Shown: piece after piece, positions 12,000 through 23,199 of the stretch
Layout of the letters: every line of letters begins with the position of its first letter
Position numbering within the stretch: the first letter of the stretch is position 1
NCBI GenBank assembly: GCA_039566865.1
Contig: CM076953.1
Span: 1,364,001 to 1,428,000, forward strand
Direction: 5' to 3'
Length of the DNA: 64,000 nucleotides
From: Aurelia coerulea
Taxonomy: Eukaryota; Cnidaria; Scyphozoa; Semaeostomeae; Ulmaridae
The notes under the pieces: generated by a model
Told to the model about the DNA's origin: nothing
Seen by the model: the letters and a program-made list of their open reading frames with translations, nothing else
Databases searched by the model: none
Made by a program: the position numbers and the translations under genes

Positions 12000-13755
12000 T
12001 ATTGAAAAGGCTTTCTTCTGGGATGGTTGGGGGGGGGGGGGGTAAAAACTAGCCTTGAGTGTTCTCACCACTGGTTAGATATCTTTAAAGCTATTTTTTA
12101 TTTCATAGCTTACATCTCAGCGTAAATACAAATACTTTCTTTTACAGAGGTGTAAAGGCAATAGATGCCATGGAAAGTTTAAAGGTACTGCCAGTAAGGT
12201 ATGAACAATTTCTTTTTTTTCTTTATTCATTTAAAAACAACAACTATTTACAAAAACAACAAGGCTAATTAACTACGTGCCATCCATAGTGGGAAAGGAC
12301 TTATAGTCAGTGAGTTCCCATTATGTATGGCACTTACAATTAAATTTAAATCGTTCCGAGAATAGTCGTAAGAGAGGGACAGCCCAAGAGCACACAATTC
12401 GCCATTGTGATTGGCATGGCGCTTTAAGGTAGGACAATTTCTCGTAGGAATAAAACACTGATACATGTGAGCAAATTGGGCCTAAAAATCTACACATGCT
12501 CTCCGATGGGGCCTAATCAATATTGAACTGTCTACATATGTTTCATATTGCCCTTGGATAAAGTCCTTCGTTTTGTAGCAAAGGTGGATTTCGTGAAGCA
12601 AAAGATACAGTTCTGTTCAAGACAAAGTGATTTGAGTGGTTCAAGAATAGATTTCACATTTTCAAGGCAGCCGATCATTGTGTTTTGCTTTCTCTGTTTA
12701 TTTTGATCTTATTGAGTGCACTCAGAGGTGTGAAATTTATTGTTCAAAGCCATAAATCACTTTGTATTCTGGAAAACCTGAACCTTGTCTTTCACAAAAT
12801 TTGCCCTTTCTTCGTACAGTGCTTGAGCTGCATGGCTTTTTATGGTAAACCATAGCAGAGCAAGCATAGGGCTCAAATCTTTCAAATTTTTGAAAAAGTC
12901 GGTGTAAACTTCTATTGCAGTTTCCTTTGAATTGGATGGATTGAAAGGAAATTATGTTACTTTTCTGTAAATCTGCCGTGGAAATTTTTTGATATCTCGA
13001 TATTTCTCAAAATGGCAGCAATTTAATCATTTTTGACAAAATTCATCGGAAATTGTGAAAAAATTTAAATCATTGCAAATCCTAAACTCATGGAGGGAAT
13101 ATTATACAACCTTCAAGAAAACCATAGTTTATGAATGTCTACAACATGGTGGCAAGCAGAAATCTGTAACTTTTCTAGTTTAGGATTTAGACATTTGATG
13201 ACGTCATAGCCTCAAATTTAATAAATGCCGCCATATTGAAACTAATCAAGATATCAATAAATTGCCACAGCAGATTAACAGCAAAACACTCCAAGTTCCT
13301 CCCAAGCCATTTATTTAAAAGAAAATTGCAATAGAATTTTACACCGACCTTTCTAAAGATTTCAGTTCTATGTTAGCAGAGCAATTATGTTCTCGATGAT
13401 TTTAACGAATTCAAGCTTGAAGTATAAATGTGCTTGAAGGAAGGGAAGCAACGTTTAGTCTTTCCAAATGATATTTCAACGATCTAAGGTAGATTCTTTT
13501 TGTGGCCAAAAAAGCTGATAAATTCGCAATTAATTTATCTCTATTTGTTTTAATAACATGATTCTTTATTTACTCATGACAAATTTGTTTGTAAATAATC
13601 ACCAAGGCAACAACAAAGCCTCGTTAGTTATTTTGCTTTATTAATTAACCGAAATAAACATAAAATTGAATATGAAATTAAATTCAATTCTCTAGAACGA
13701 GTCAATTTGCATTTCTCATCTTTTAAAATCATTTAATCAGTCACGAAAGGTTCAC
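12000..13755. other. non-coding, repeat-derived stretch
   Basis: Holds a G homopolymer near 12030, the second copy of the dispersed repeat (12695-12840) and otherwise AT-rich sequence without a convincing exon on either strand. Confidence 0.5.
12695..12840. repeat. dispersed repeat (pair with 9621-9770)
   Basis: Same order of blocks as 9621-9770, including TTTCACAAAATTTGCCCTT; diverged by several small changes. Confidence 0.6.
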
Positions 13756-13759
13756 TTAA

Positions 13760-14072
13760 AGGGCCTCCGTCGTCAAACAGTAAACAAATCCGTAAACTCG
13801 CACGCGTCGCCGATTATCCATTGTTCATCCATTGTTCTCTGCAGTTTGTTGGTGGCTTCACCCAAGCCACCAAAAAGGGACCGTTAAAATCCACTTATAT
13901 CCGAGCAATTGTAGAAGATATGAATGTTTGGTTTGTTCCTTAGTGAAGTACGATGATTAATGCCCAAACAGCAACTTTCATTTTGAAAAAAATACGAAAA
14001 TCCTGTGTGATATCACCTTTCAAAAAACTGCAAAAATTATCGTTTTGTTTACATTTTGACGACGGAGCCCCT
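13760..14072. mobile_element. TTAA-flanked MITE, copy 1 (313 bp)
   Basis: Ends AGGGCCTCCGTCGTCAAA and TTTGACGACGGAGCCCCT are inverted and flanked by TTAA. The second, nearly full-length copy is at 63619-63933. A TTAA target fits piggyBac- or Kolobok-type transposases; none is encoded here. Confidence 0.8.
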
Positions 14073-14326
14073 TTAATTGGTATACCAGATGAGTAAGAAA
14101 AAACACATTTGGTGAGCTGTGGAGTAAAATATATGTGGTCGATCTTCAAAACTAAACAAAAATATCAGTCTATCAGTCATGGGCCAGCTTAATTGTGAAT
14201 ATTTTCTTTGAAAAATTACTCATCTTTTAGACCCAAAAGTGAGGGAAAATGCTGGCAGGGGTTTGTATGGCAACGCTAATTCCACGCTTGATTCTGGTCC
14301 ATAATTTACTTGCCATTTTAAGTATA

Positions 14327-14497
14327 AATTTATTGAAAAGAATCAGAATCGAACGCTATTTTGCTACATTTTGTAGAATTTTCGAATGTGCACAATAGTG
14401 ATAGAAGCTCTATCGCCACTCGATCGAATGTCGCATATAAAAATGTATAAAAATAACGTTCGATCCAGGCTCTTTTGTAGAATTGCTAAAAGGTCTA
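14327..14497. mobile_element. TTTAGCTATTCT MITE family, near-full copy
   Basis: Contains AGAATCGAACG, TTGTAGAATTTTCGAATGTG, CTCGATCGAA and the right end TTTTGTAGAATTGCTAAAAGG. It matches copies at 19498 and 52287. Confidence 0.7.
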
Positions 14498-14999
14498 TTG
14501 CCTGTTTCAGAGATATAATTCAAGTGTCGATAGCAAGTAAATCATGGACCTCAACAAACGCGGAATTCTCGTTCCCATATAAACCCCTTAGCGGCATTGT
14601 TCTAATTTCTGGACCTAAAAGATGAGTTCTTTCACTAGAAATATGTTCGCATCTAGGCTAGCCTTTGACTGATAGATTAACATTTCAGTTTTGAAGATCC
14701 GTCACAAACCTTTTATTCCATTGCTCAGCTAAGGCTTTAACTTTTTTTGCTCGCCCGGTAGCCACAGCAGACAGCATACATGGTAAGTCAAAAATATTTA
14801 GCATTCGTCGAAATTGATAACTGAAACTTATCGATCAGTTTCAACGGATCAACCGTAATTTGGTATTGAGAAGACTAACTTCAATCACAAAATTCATTTC
14901 ATGCGAAGTGATGATATCGTTCCAAATTTATGAGTAGTTCGGCTTGGAAGTTTCCCACAAGGCTTGAAACGAGGGGCAAATCACTTCTCAAAATAGCGT

Positions 15000-15190
15000 A
15001 CGTGATTTTTGTGATTTTAAAATCACACGATGTTTTTCTGTGATTTTAGTGATTTTTTTGTGATTTTAGTGATATTTTTGTGATTTTTCCTTGTGATTTT
15101 TCTATGATTTTGTGATTTTTGTGATTTTTGTATGGTGATTTTGTGATTTTTGTATGTGATTTTTTTGTGATTTTAAGGAAGGTGTACGAA
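15000..15190. repeat. GTGATTTT low-complexity tandem repeat
   Basis: Around twenty imperfect copies of GTGATTTT/GTGATTTTT with occasional AGT inserts. Any reading frame through it (lysine- and isoleucine-rich) is a by-product. Confidence 0.85.
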
Positions 15191-15716
15191 AAAAAAATCA
15201 GTGATTTGCCCCTCGGCTTGAAAGTCATCAACTCTTTGTCCACGCTTCACATTTCGATTGATCAAAATCGCATCGGTTATTTCTAGGAAATTGAACTAAA
15301 CAGGGTCGAAGGAAGATCGTAATGTTTGAGGCGGTAGCAAAGAAAAATGACTGAGGGGACAATTTTTTCAGAATGTTCATCCATTCTAATTTATTAAAAC
15401 AAACGATTCAGCTCTCCGAGAAGATAGAGCGCTTTACGGCTCTGAAGATCAGACTTCACACCATTACGTGCACTCAATCAAATCGCAATAAGCAGAGAGA
15501 GCAGAACAACATGGTTGCCTACTTGAAGGTGTGAATTTTGGGCATTGAAATTGCTTTTTCTTACACAGTGCATCCCTCGTTTTAGAGAGAATAAAAAGTT
15601 AGTCTGGTGGTAGGGCAGATTCATCAATCAATAGCCAAAGAACTACAAGTAATGAAAATCTGACTATAAAAGTTAGAATGAATCTGCATAGCACCAAGCC
15701 AGGTTAAATTGATTTG

Positions 15717-16029
15717 TTTAAAGGCAGAAACACCGCAATGCGACAAAAAACAACAGCAAATATAATGAATTTTTTTGCCAATATTTCGTCCTGCCATGCA
15801 GGACTTCTTCAGGGCTGTAATGTGAAGCCCTGAAGAAGTCCTGAAGATTGCTTAATTTTTTCTTTCGTGTGACCGTTTCCTGACAATTCTTGTAACTATG
15901 TTCCCTTGAAACTATATCAGATTTGATAAAATAAGAATACTTTAAGAGTATGTTGAGGCTCAAAGCGAAAATTTCTTAAGAATATTGAGGCTGGAGAAAA
16001 TTTATAGTATTCTTATAAAAAAAAGAGTG
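15717..16029. mobile_element. composite of two truncated mini-elements
   Basis: 15717-15763 is one arm of the hairpin MITE seen whole at 58061-58180 (TTTAAAGGCAGAAACACCGC). 15780-15845 is a small inverted repeat (AGGACTTCTTCAGGGCT and its inverse). 15846-16029 is the right half of the CACTCTTTTT family ending AAAAAGAGTG|TA. Confidence 0.6.
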
Positions 16030-16231
16030 TATCATATTACCTTTATTCTTCCAAGATGTAGAAACTTTTACAAAAACGATGAATTCTCTGTACGACGCAA
16101 CCTTCTCCCCTCAAGTGCTCAAGTCAACGCTCTCACTTCGAAACAGTTTTATGCAAAAGTACACAAAATCACAGGTTATAAAACTAAAGCACCAGTTGCT
16201 TTGATTGACACATTCTTTCAAAGCGATAAGC

Positions 16232-16510
16232 AATAGACCTTCTAGCTATTCTTCAAAAGAGCCTGGATCGAGCGTTATTTTTGTACATTTTAATACGCCT
16301 TGTTCGATTATGTAGCGTTGGAGCTTCTATCACCAAAGCCCTTTTAGCTATTCTGAAAAAGAATCTGCATGGAGCGATATCTTTATAAAATTGGATACGC
16401 AAGGTTCGATTGAGTGGCGTTAGAGCTTCTATCACTTTTGTTCACATTCGGAAATTCTACAAATCGTATAAGATATCATTCGATTCGAGCGCTGTACATT
16501 CGAAAATTCT
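16232..16510. mobile_element. two nested partial copies of the TTTAGCTATTCT MITE
   Basis: CTAGCTATTCTTCAAAAGAG and CTTTTAGCTATTCTGAAAA occur about 100 bp apart, each followed by diverged family interior, in inverted orientation to 14327. Probably one copy inserted in or next to another. Confidence 0.55.
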
Positions 16511-16519
16511 TCAACACAA

Positions 16520-17140
16520 TCAAAATTAGCGTCCTCTTTTACTACTTCAAATTTTTGTGAAGACAAGAGAACGTGTAACAGTAACTAGGCTTGTCTATAA
16601 ACAGAACAAAGAAAGCTCTTAGACACAGTATTAGTTCTTTTGCTACTTTAGATTGTTTTGCTATCTGCAAATGCAACCTTTTAGGCTTGCACAAACTTAA
16701 GGAAAGGTCAAATTTTATCTTACTGACAAATCGTTAAATTTCACATGTTTTAACAATTCAAAACAGTTGAAAAGATTGCCTAGGAAACTAACAGCTTCTT
16801 TGAAACATCTTATCAAAATCTTTTATTTCAAAAGGTTTGAGTGCTACACAATTCGGAAATATTTCTTACGAGAGAAAAGTTTGATCAATGTTTATGGAGT
16901 TCGTCAAAAAAGAACTTCTCAGACACGATGAAAAATCTAATACTTTGAATTGAACAAATAAACGAAGTTGTCTCATTTCAATTTGTTGAACTTGTTATCT
17001 TTGTTCAGTTATGATTAAAATTAGAATTCCAAAAACTTAAAAAAGGAATTAATTTCGTACTCGTTGTGAAAGCATGATTCAGAAAAATGAAAAGTACAGA
17101 ATACAATCCTATTCCACAATTGTTATTTGCAGATATTTAT
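16520..17140. other. no feature seen
   Basis: AT-rich sequence without a supported exon, TIR or tandem array. Confidence 0.4.
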
Positions 17141-17174
17141 AGATAGCGATTTTTGAAACTTCTGCGATTGATAC

Positions 17175-17565
17175 ATGAAACAAACTCTTGATGGTAAGTC
17201 TGATATTTCAAGACTTTTAAAGATCTTGGTTTAAGGCATAAATATTAAAATACAATGCATCAAAAATTAAGTTGATAGGTTGAGGCACTAGTAAAGCACA
17301 TTTTAGACAAATTTGTGCGAAATCTTTATTGTCAGATTCGTTCAAAGTTAAACAATTTTGGGAGACCCAACATCACAGTGAATTGACGAACCAACGTACT
17401 CCTCGAGAAGTTCTGAAACGCAGCCTGGATGTGCAAAATTTTATTCAAATGATGTCATTGAGAATCCTTGGCAAAGAAGCATATTTTGCTAGTAATACTT
17501 CATCGATGATCTTTCCATTCAACGAAACTTTAAGCAGCATTCTTTCCGCGAAACATTCAAATTAG
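17175..17565 (+). CDS. possible small two-exon gene, 82 residues, unknown
   Basis: Exon 1 coding part 17175-17193 (ATG AAA CAA ACT CTT GAT G) ends at a good donor, G|GTAAGT. Exon 2 is 17336-17565, opened by TTTATTGTCAG|AT. The phase-1 join restores GAT and gives a frame starting MKQTLDDSFK and ending SILSAKHSN. AATAAA begins one base after the stop (17566). Exon 1 itself begins after a TTATTTGCAG acceptor near 17142 and has an in-frame stop upstream of the ATG. The product is hydrophilic, with no signal or membrane segment, and I recognise no family. It could instead be the last exons of a longer gene. Confidence 0.35.
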
Positions 17566-17571
17566 AATAAA
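17566..17571 (+). promoter_or_regulatory. poly(A) signal AATAAA after the small gene
   Basis: AATAAA directly follows the TAG stop that ends at 17565. Confidence 0.4.
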
Positions 17572-18093
17572 ACAGGACCAATGTATTTATGCATGCATGT
17601 ATGTATGTATAATTTCGCCAAGAAATTAAAAATTAGATGTAGCATGAATTTAGGGGGAAAGCCGGTGTACAATATAACATGGATATAAAAGTTAAAAAGC
17701 AAATCTAAAAACATCCCCCAGTTAAATGACAGGGACAGCATTAAATGGTCAGTACGACCTTGTTTCCATAATGGTCCCTCCAGAGGTGTCATTGAATGGA
17801 AAATTTTGACAAGAGAAAGAAAAACAATATTTATGCCTCATTATTTGAGAGTAATGCTGTGTTGCAGCTTTTGGAATGGTAATAATATGTATAGGGGCTG
17901 TTCACTTGATATTGGAGGTCTTTACTTAAAGAATTGATCTTATGCTTGAAGCTGTTGACACTCTTAGCAGATTTTTGGTCAGAGCGGACAGGGTGTTCCC
18001 GAATGTTCTACATACTGCTCTAAGCTTTAGGTCTTAGGTAGGAGAGACAATTTTGTCCTAAACTTTCTGAAACAAATTTTCCAACCTCAGCAG

Positions 18094-18284
18094 AAGGTGA
18101 AGGTGAAGGTGAAGTTGCGGTTCTTAGCGCCAAGCGCTGGGATCGCAGAAGCAGAACAGGCCTAATCGAGTCCGCGAACCCTTGTCATGACGCTCCAGTG
18201 GTGGGGCTCTACCTGGTATCGAACCCTGTCCGCCTGACTGTTCTGGCTGCAAAGTCAGAGGATTACACCACTGCGCCACAACAA
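18094..18284 (-). mobile_element. tRNA-derived SINE, copy 1
   Basis: Reverse complement begins TTGTGGCGCAGTGGTGTAAT, with an A box (TGGCGCAGTGG) and, about 50 bp on, a B box (GGTTCGATACC), the RNA polymerase III promoter pair of tRNA-derived SINEs. The tRNA-like head is followed by a ~100-bp body and a GAAGGT-type repeat tail. Other copies: 20021, 43179, 49251. Confidence 0.85.
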
Positions 18285-18479
18285 CTCGGCAGAGAGAATC
18301 CTAGGAAATCAGCTGTGTAGATACAGACCCAGCCTTACTGTTCTTTTCACTTGGGAATTTCTTCAAGCCTCTTTTCAGATAGTTTTGCAGAATCTCCATG
18401 TTGAATTATTAACAAATTTAATTGTGGATTGTAGGCCCGTTCTGAAGAATTCTCAAATTGAATAATATTGTAAAATCGC

Positions 18480-18830
18480 TTGTAGCTAGGCAACGATACT
18501 ACTACTACTACTATCGTTGATAACATTAGGCTTCCCGAATGGCTGTGGCGGCATACACGATGTTCCTCCATTTCTCTCTGTCCTGGGCTATTGTAATGGC
18601 CTTAGTCATAGTCAGTCCTAGCTTCTCTTTGATTGTATTTGTCATTCTGGTTTTCTGCCGTCCTCTTGATCTTTTTCTAAATACCGTTCCTGTTAGTAAG
18701 TCATTTTCTATGCATCTGTGTCTCATAATGTGTCCCATGAATTGAAGTTTCTGTTGTTTTATCTCATTTAACAAGTCCTTTAGTTTCCCTGATCTCGTCA
18801 AGCACACTTTTGTTTGATCTCTTCTCCGTC
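18480..18830 (-). mobile_element. RTE-like LINE 3' end, with (TAG)n tail
   Basis: The minus strand encodes ORF-end motifs of RTE-type reverse transcriptases: FMGHIMRH, KRSRGRQKTRM and AQDREKWRNIV. The frame stops at 18526 and the 3' tail is a short trinucleotide run, as is common in these LINEs. The rest of the element is absent. Confidence 0.75.
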
Positions 18831-18992
18831 CAGCTGATTCTAAGAACAGCCCCAGTTAACGATGCAACAGATTTAAACCATAACTAAGTTTTGTTATCCA
18901 AATTGACATTTTACCAACAAAATGGTAACAAGTTTTAAAAAATATGGTGAAAAGATGACAAGCTACAGGCTCTGGAACATCCTAACTTTCTT

Positions 18993-19099
18993 TAGCCTGC
19001 GTGCAGACTCTACTGATTTCCTTTCATTTCAGAGAGGTTCTCCTCCAGTAGAGGGGAAACCTCTCTGAAAAGAAATCGGTAGAGTCTGCACGCAGGCTA
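18993..19099. mobile_element. hairpin MITE with 9-bp target duplication, copy A
   Basis: Ends TAGCCTGCGTGCAGACT and AGTCTGCACGCAGGCTA enclose a second palindrome (AGAGAGGTT...AACCTCTCT). AACTTTCTT flanks both sides (18984-18992 and 19100-19108). A 9-bp duplication is typical of Mutator-like elements. Confidence 0.8.
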
Positions 19100-19361
19100 A
19101 ACTTTCTTACGCTCACCCAGTTGAAAATCTGAAAATCGACTTACCTGACCTGACTTGAGAAGAATCAACTCTTCACTCTGTTTTGCGCGTCTTCTGCCTT
19201 ACTTTGATGATATGCAGTCCTTTTTTATACAAGTCTCTTGTGAGAATTAATTGATAACAAAAGAATGGAAGTCAACAAAAGACATCTGTGATTGCTTGGT
19301 GATTCAAAATCATCCCTTGAAGGATTGCGCGCTATTCAATTGTTTTTCTTAGGTGGCACGA

Positions 19362-19493
<132 letters not shown>

Positions 19494-19497
19494 AGAT

Positions 19498-19671
19498 CTT
19501 TTTAGCTATTCTTAAAAGAATCAGAATCGAACGATATTTTGCTGTATTCTGAAGAATTTTCGAATGTGCGCAGTAGTGATAGAATCTCTAACGACACTCA
19601 ATTGAACCTCGCATATAAAAATGCGTAAATATAACGCTCGCTCCAGACTCTTTTGTAAAATAGCTAAAAGG
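19498..19671. mobile_element. TTTAGCTATTCT MITE family, full copy (174 bp)
   Basis: Inverted ends TTTTAGCTATTCTTAAAAG and TTTTGTAAAATAGCTAAAAG, with the family interior between them. It begins directly after the (ATC)n run. Confidence 0.75.
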
Positions 19672-20020
19672 TATATTACTTCATTTAGAAGTAGGCTTAA
19701 AGATATCTAGCTATATTACAGATAATTTAGGCCTAATTTGTCAAATTACCTGAGAAACAATATGACAATAAATTCAAAACTAGTAGTAGATGTCATTTTC
19801 CTTGAGTTTCCTAATTTGTTTAGTCTTTTAACTAATTGCATCCATTATCCGCTGCAGGTTTTCATTCGTACTAGGGGTTTGATGAGCTTGTAGCTAAAAT
19901 TCAAAAGGGACCTGGCAATTGATTGGACAAATTTGTCGGAACAATAGCCATGGCGCAAAGAATAGTATCACCCGAGAAAACAATATGACCATAAATTCAA
20001 AACTAGCAGTAAATGACAAA

Positions 20021-20204
20021 GGTGTTGTGGCGCAGTGGTGTAATCCTCTGACTTTGCAGCCAGAACAGTAAGGCGGAGTGGGTTCGATACCCGGTAGGAC
20101 CCCATCACTTGAGCGGCATGACAGGGGTCGCGGACTCGATTAGGTCTGCTCTATTTCCGACATCCCAGCTCTTGGTGCTGAAAAACGCAGCTTCACCTTC
20201 ACCT
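20021..20204 (+). mobile_element. tRNA-derived SINE, copy 2
   Basis: A box TGGCGCAGTGG at about 20028 and B box GGTTCGATACC at about 20081 on the plus strand; ends CTTCACCTTCACCT. Confidence 0.85.
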
Positions 20205-20570
20205 CCTTGAGTTTTATAACTTGTTTGTATCCATTATCCATTGCAGGTTTCATTCATACTGGGGATTTGATGAGCTTGTAGCTGAATAAACATTTAACCA
20301 AACCAAGTACAGAACGAGATTCGGATGATTGATTGTTCCTGGTGATTGATGATCGTTGATTGCATGATTGATTGTAGATGGTGGAAAAAAATCAGATTCG
20401 ATCTTAATGGCTTAGATTTCGAATATTGATGATCTAGCAGCTCGAGTCTGGTAAGTACAAATATGGACTCATGTTCCAAAAGTCTCTTGTCACCGCTCTA
20501 CTCCTACACTGATGATCATAACAACAACAACGACGAATGAAAGTTAAGTTGGAGAGATTTCTGTGTCCTG

Positions 20571-20690
20571 TGGGCTTGCTACAAGTCTCTCTCGCGGAAA
20601 AACGAGGGGAGGAAGAAATAGCTATTAAGTCTCTCTCTCTATTCCCCCCCCCCCCTCGTTTTTCCGCGAGAGAGACTTGTAGCAAGTCCA
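20571..20690. mobile_element. hairpin MITE, TGGRCTTGCT ends, 8-bp duplication
   Basis: TGGGCTTGCTACAAGTCTCT at the left and its inverse at the right (GAGACTTGTAGCAAGTCCA). GTGTCCTG occurs immediately outside both ends. An 8-bp duplication suggests hAT; related to the element at 34149-34379. Confidence 0.7.
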
Positions 20691-21756
20691 GTGTCCTGTG
20701 ATGAGTTTCTTAAACAAGGCTTACTTGCTAACGAGATAGAATTCAAACCCCCATCAACTGGGGAAAATTATTACTTATAAGGTATACCAACGATCCGTTT
20801 TTCAATTCTGCTCTTTGTCCTGTTTCCCGTGAAGCACCCAAAGTTGACCATTTTCCGCGAAGCAATAAGTCTTTCGAATAATTAATGAGCCCTTTGATAT
20901 CGAATAGCCAATCATATTGCGAATTTGACGTGCCCGGAACCAGGGTCAGTACTATCTCTATGGTCAGTACTGACGTAGGAAGCTGACCCGTAGAACAAGG
21001 TTGGTACCAACCAAACATGGCTCAGAAGCTACGCAGCCTTTTGCTACGCAACTAGAACACAGAGGACTAAGATACAAAAAATGACACAGGGGACAAAGAA
21101 AGACAATTTGTATTATTAGCAACAATCATTTCCTGGTTTATCTTTCATAATATGAGTCTTTGTTGACAATCATCGAGTCAAAGAGCACAAGGAAACAAGT
21201 CATAAGTCATAGGTCATCAGCCAGAGGTCATAAGTCTAAGTGCTTTAGCCACCTTATTACTTACAAGAAGACTGTAGACAGCATTACATTCATTTCTTTT
21301 ATAAGAAACAGCTCAAAAGAAATGGTAGGCTCAATTTTTTTCAACTCAAATAGCTCACAGGACCAGGACTAGAAAAAGTAAGACAATTTTGCAATTTGCA
21401 CTCAAAACTGCTTTGACACTGTTCAGTAAAGCAACTATTTTGACATCGTTTTTGAGTTTGAATTATTACTTGTTTTGAAACCCTTCTAAGTAATATGGAA
21501 GCACTTCTAATAAATATAAATCAATTCTACACTTAGGGTATAAAAGATATGAGAAACATATCAGAAAATTTTGGCAGCTAAATTGCAGAAACTGTCTACC
21601 AGCCCCAAACCCTAGTTTTTTATAAAAAATTAATCTATTTCATGAAAACAGCAATATTTGAATTGAGAAAGTTTCTATCCTAACGAGCACCAACAAATGG
21701 TTTCAACATTATTACAAATAGTCAACAAGAGTTTCTAAGTTCTCTTGAAGTGACAG

Positions 21757-23199
21757 TTACTCCTTCGTAGTGTCCCATTCGAAATCAGGAAAAAACTGTC
21801 TTGGATTCGTTGCTCTAAAGGTGATGTAATCTCCACGTAAAAGGAAAGCAAGCAGATTTCTGCCGACATTATTGAAACCTTCAATTAAAGCTTTATCTTT
21901 AGCTAAAGAAGGAACGCTTTTGAAGAAATCATCTATCATCTTGTTGTCATCTTTCATTGCGCAGAGTGGCTTGAAAAAATTACGTCTCATATCCCCCGGG
22001 TAATCCAGCAATTTCTCATCAAGATGCTTTAGCATTTCATCTTTGCCAGGGAGTGTCAGATCACCTTTAACGAGGTTTCTTACAGCAAGTGCCTGATATT
22101 CGATGAGCTTTTGAAGGAAACATGTGCGGTCGATATTTCCAACGAAGCACAAATTTGGCTCATTGATACAAAACGTCATTTTGTATAATGGACTGCAGTA
22201 TGAATCGTTATGGGACATGGTGATTAATTCCTGGGACGTTTTCAGGAATGGGAAAGCGAATTTGTAACCTGTGCAAGCTATGATTATGTCGATTTGAAGC
22301 TTTTCTCCATTCGTGATGAATACTGTGTCTTTCTCAATTCTCTCAATCCTTCCTTCAATCAGCTCGAGTTTGCCACTTTGTATCCACGGCTTGAAATCCG
22401 TCGTGGATTGCACATTTAGGCCTGTGGTGAAAATTCCACAAAAAAAGATCTTTTTCACATCAGTTTCACCTTTTTTTGGGTGTGCAAGGTACTGAACAAG
22501 CAGTTCTAATGCAGAAAATCCTGCCCCGAGCAAAAGGATGGTTTTCTGTTTGAACTGCGGATCATCCGGATGCCTATAATCATGACTGTGGATGATGTTT
22601 CCGGTGAAGGAATCTGATCCGGGCAAATCCGGCATGTACGGTACCTGATTGCGCCCATTTGCAACAATAACATAATCTGCATGCGCAATCTTCCGCTGCC
22701 CAGGGTTTGCTGACTCACAATAGACAACAGCAAATTTTTTATCCTCGTTTCCCTGCACTTCATATCTGTCTTGGTCGGCTCCTTTGATCCCTTCAATTCT
22801 TCGCACCTCCAAGACAAAGGTGTTGAGCTTGACATATTTTCTTAGGCCAAACTGTTCAGCGTATGCATTCACATAATCTCTGAAATCTTCTCTTGTCAAA
22901 AATGGCGGTTTGCCATCAGCATGTGGAAAATCTTTGAAATGTGCTAAGATTGTTGGAAGGTTCATGACTAAATCATCGAATATATTCTTGAAATGGCATC
23001 CGTATTGCTGTTGGAAAACGTTGCCTTGACTTTCATTATCGATTGGACAATTTGGATCGAGGGCAGACCAAAGGCCTCCAATGTTGCTCCTTCCTTCAAA
23101 CGCAGTGACTTCAGCAATATCTTTCAGATTTCTCACAGAGACAAGTCCTGATATCCCTCCTCCGATAATGATAACTTTAGGCACTTTACTAGCAGCCAT
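21757..23199 (-). CDS. flavin-containing monooxygenase, paralogue A
   Basis: 480 residues from ATG at 23199; single exon. FAD-binding GGGISG at residues 13-18; EGRSNIGGLW at 35-44; the FMO signature F-x-G-x3-H-x3-Y (FTGNIIHSHDY) at 198-208; NADPH-binding GAGFSA at 225-230; ACTGY at 308-312. FMOs use FAD, NADPH and O2 to oxygenate soft nitrogen or sulfur nucleophiles; the substrate cannot be read here. It lacks the hydrophobic C-terminal anchor of mammalian FMOs (it ends DFEWDTTKE), so it is probably soluble. The frame stays open for 30 codons upstream without another ATG, so MAASKV is the likely start. Paralogues B and C lie upstream on the same strand. Confidence 0.93.
   Translation of the reverse strand: MAASKVPKVIIIGGGISGLVSVRNLKDIAEVTAFEGRSNIGGLWSALDPNCPIDNESQGNVFQQQYGCHFKNIFDDLVMNLPTILAHFKDFPHADGKPPFLTREDFRDYVNAYAEQFGLRKYVKLNTFVLEVRRIEGIKGADQDRYEVQGNEDKKFAVVYCESANPGQRKIAHADYVIVANGRNQVPYMPDLPGSDSFTGNIIHSHDYRHPDDPQFKQKTILLLGAGFSALELLVQYLAHPKKGETDVKKIFFCGIFTTGLNVQSTTDFKPWIQSGKLELIEGRIERIEKDTVFITNGEKLQIDIIIACTGYKFAFPFLKTSQELITMSHNDSYCSPLYKMTFCINEPNLCFVGNIDRTCFLQKLIEYQALAVRNLVKGDLTLPGKDEMLKHLDEKLLDYPGDMRRNFFKPLCAMKDDNKMIDDFFKSVPSLAKDKALIEGFNNVGRNLLAFLLRGDYITFRATNPRQFFPDFEWDTTKE

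Noticed and set aside
15046..15243. Lys/Ser/His-rich minus-strand frame
   Set aside because: Product of the GTGATTTT low-complexity repeat.
20021..20100. Functional tRNA gene
   Set aside because: A and B boxes are present, but the head is part of a dispersed ~190-bp repeat and does not form a complete cloverleaf with matching acceptor stem by eye.
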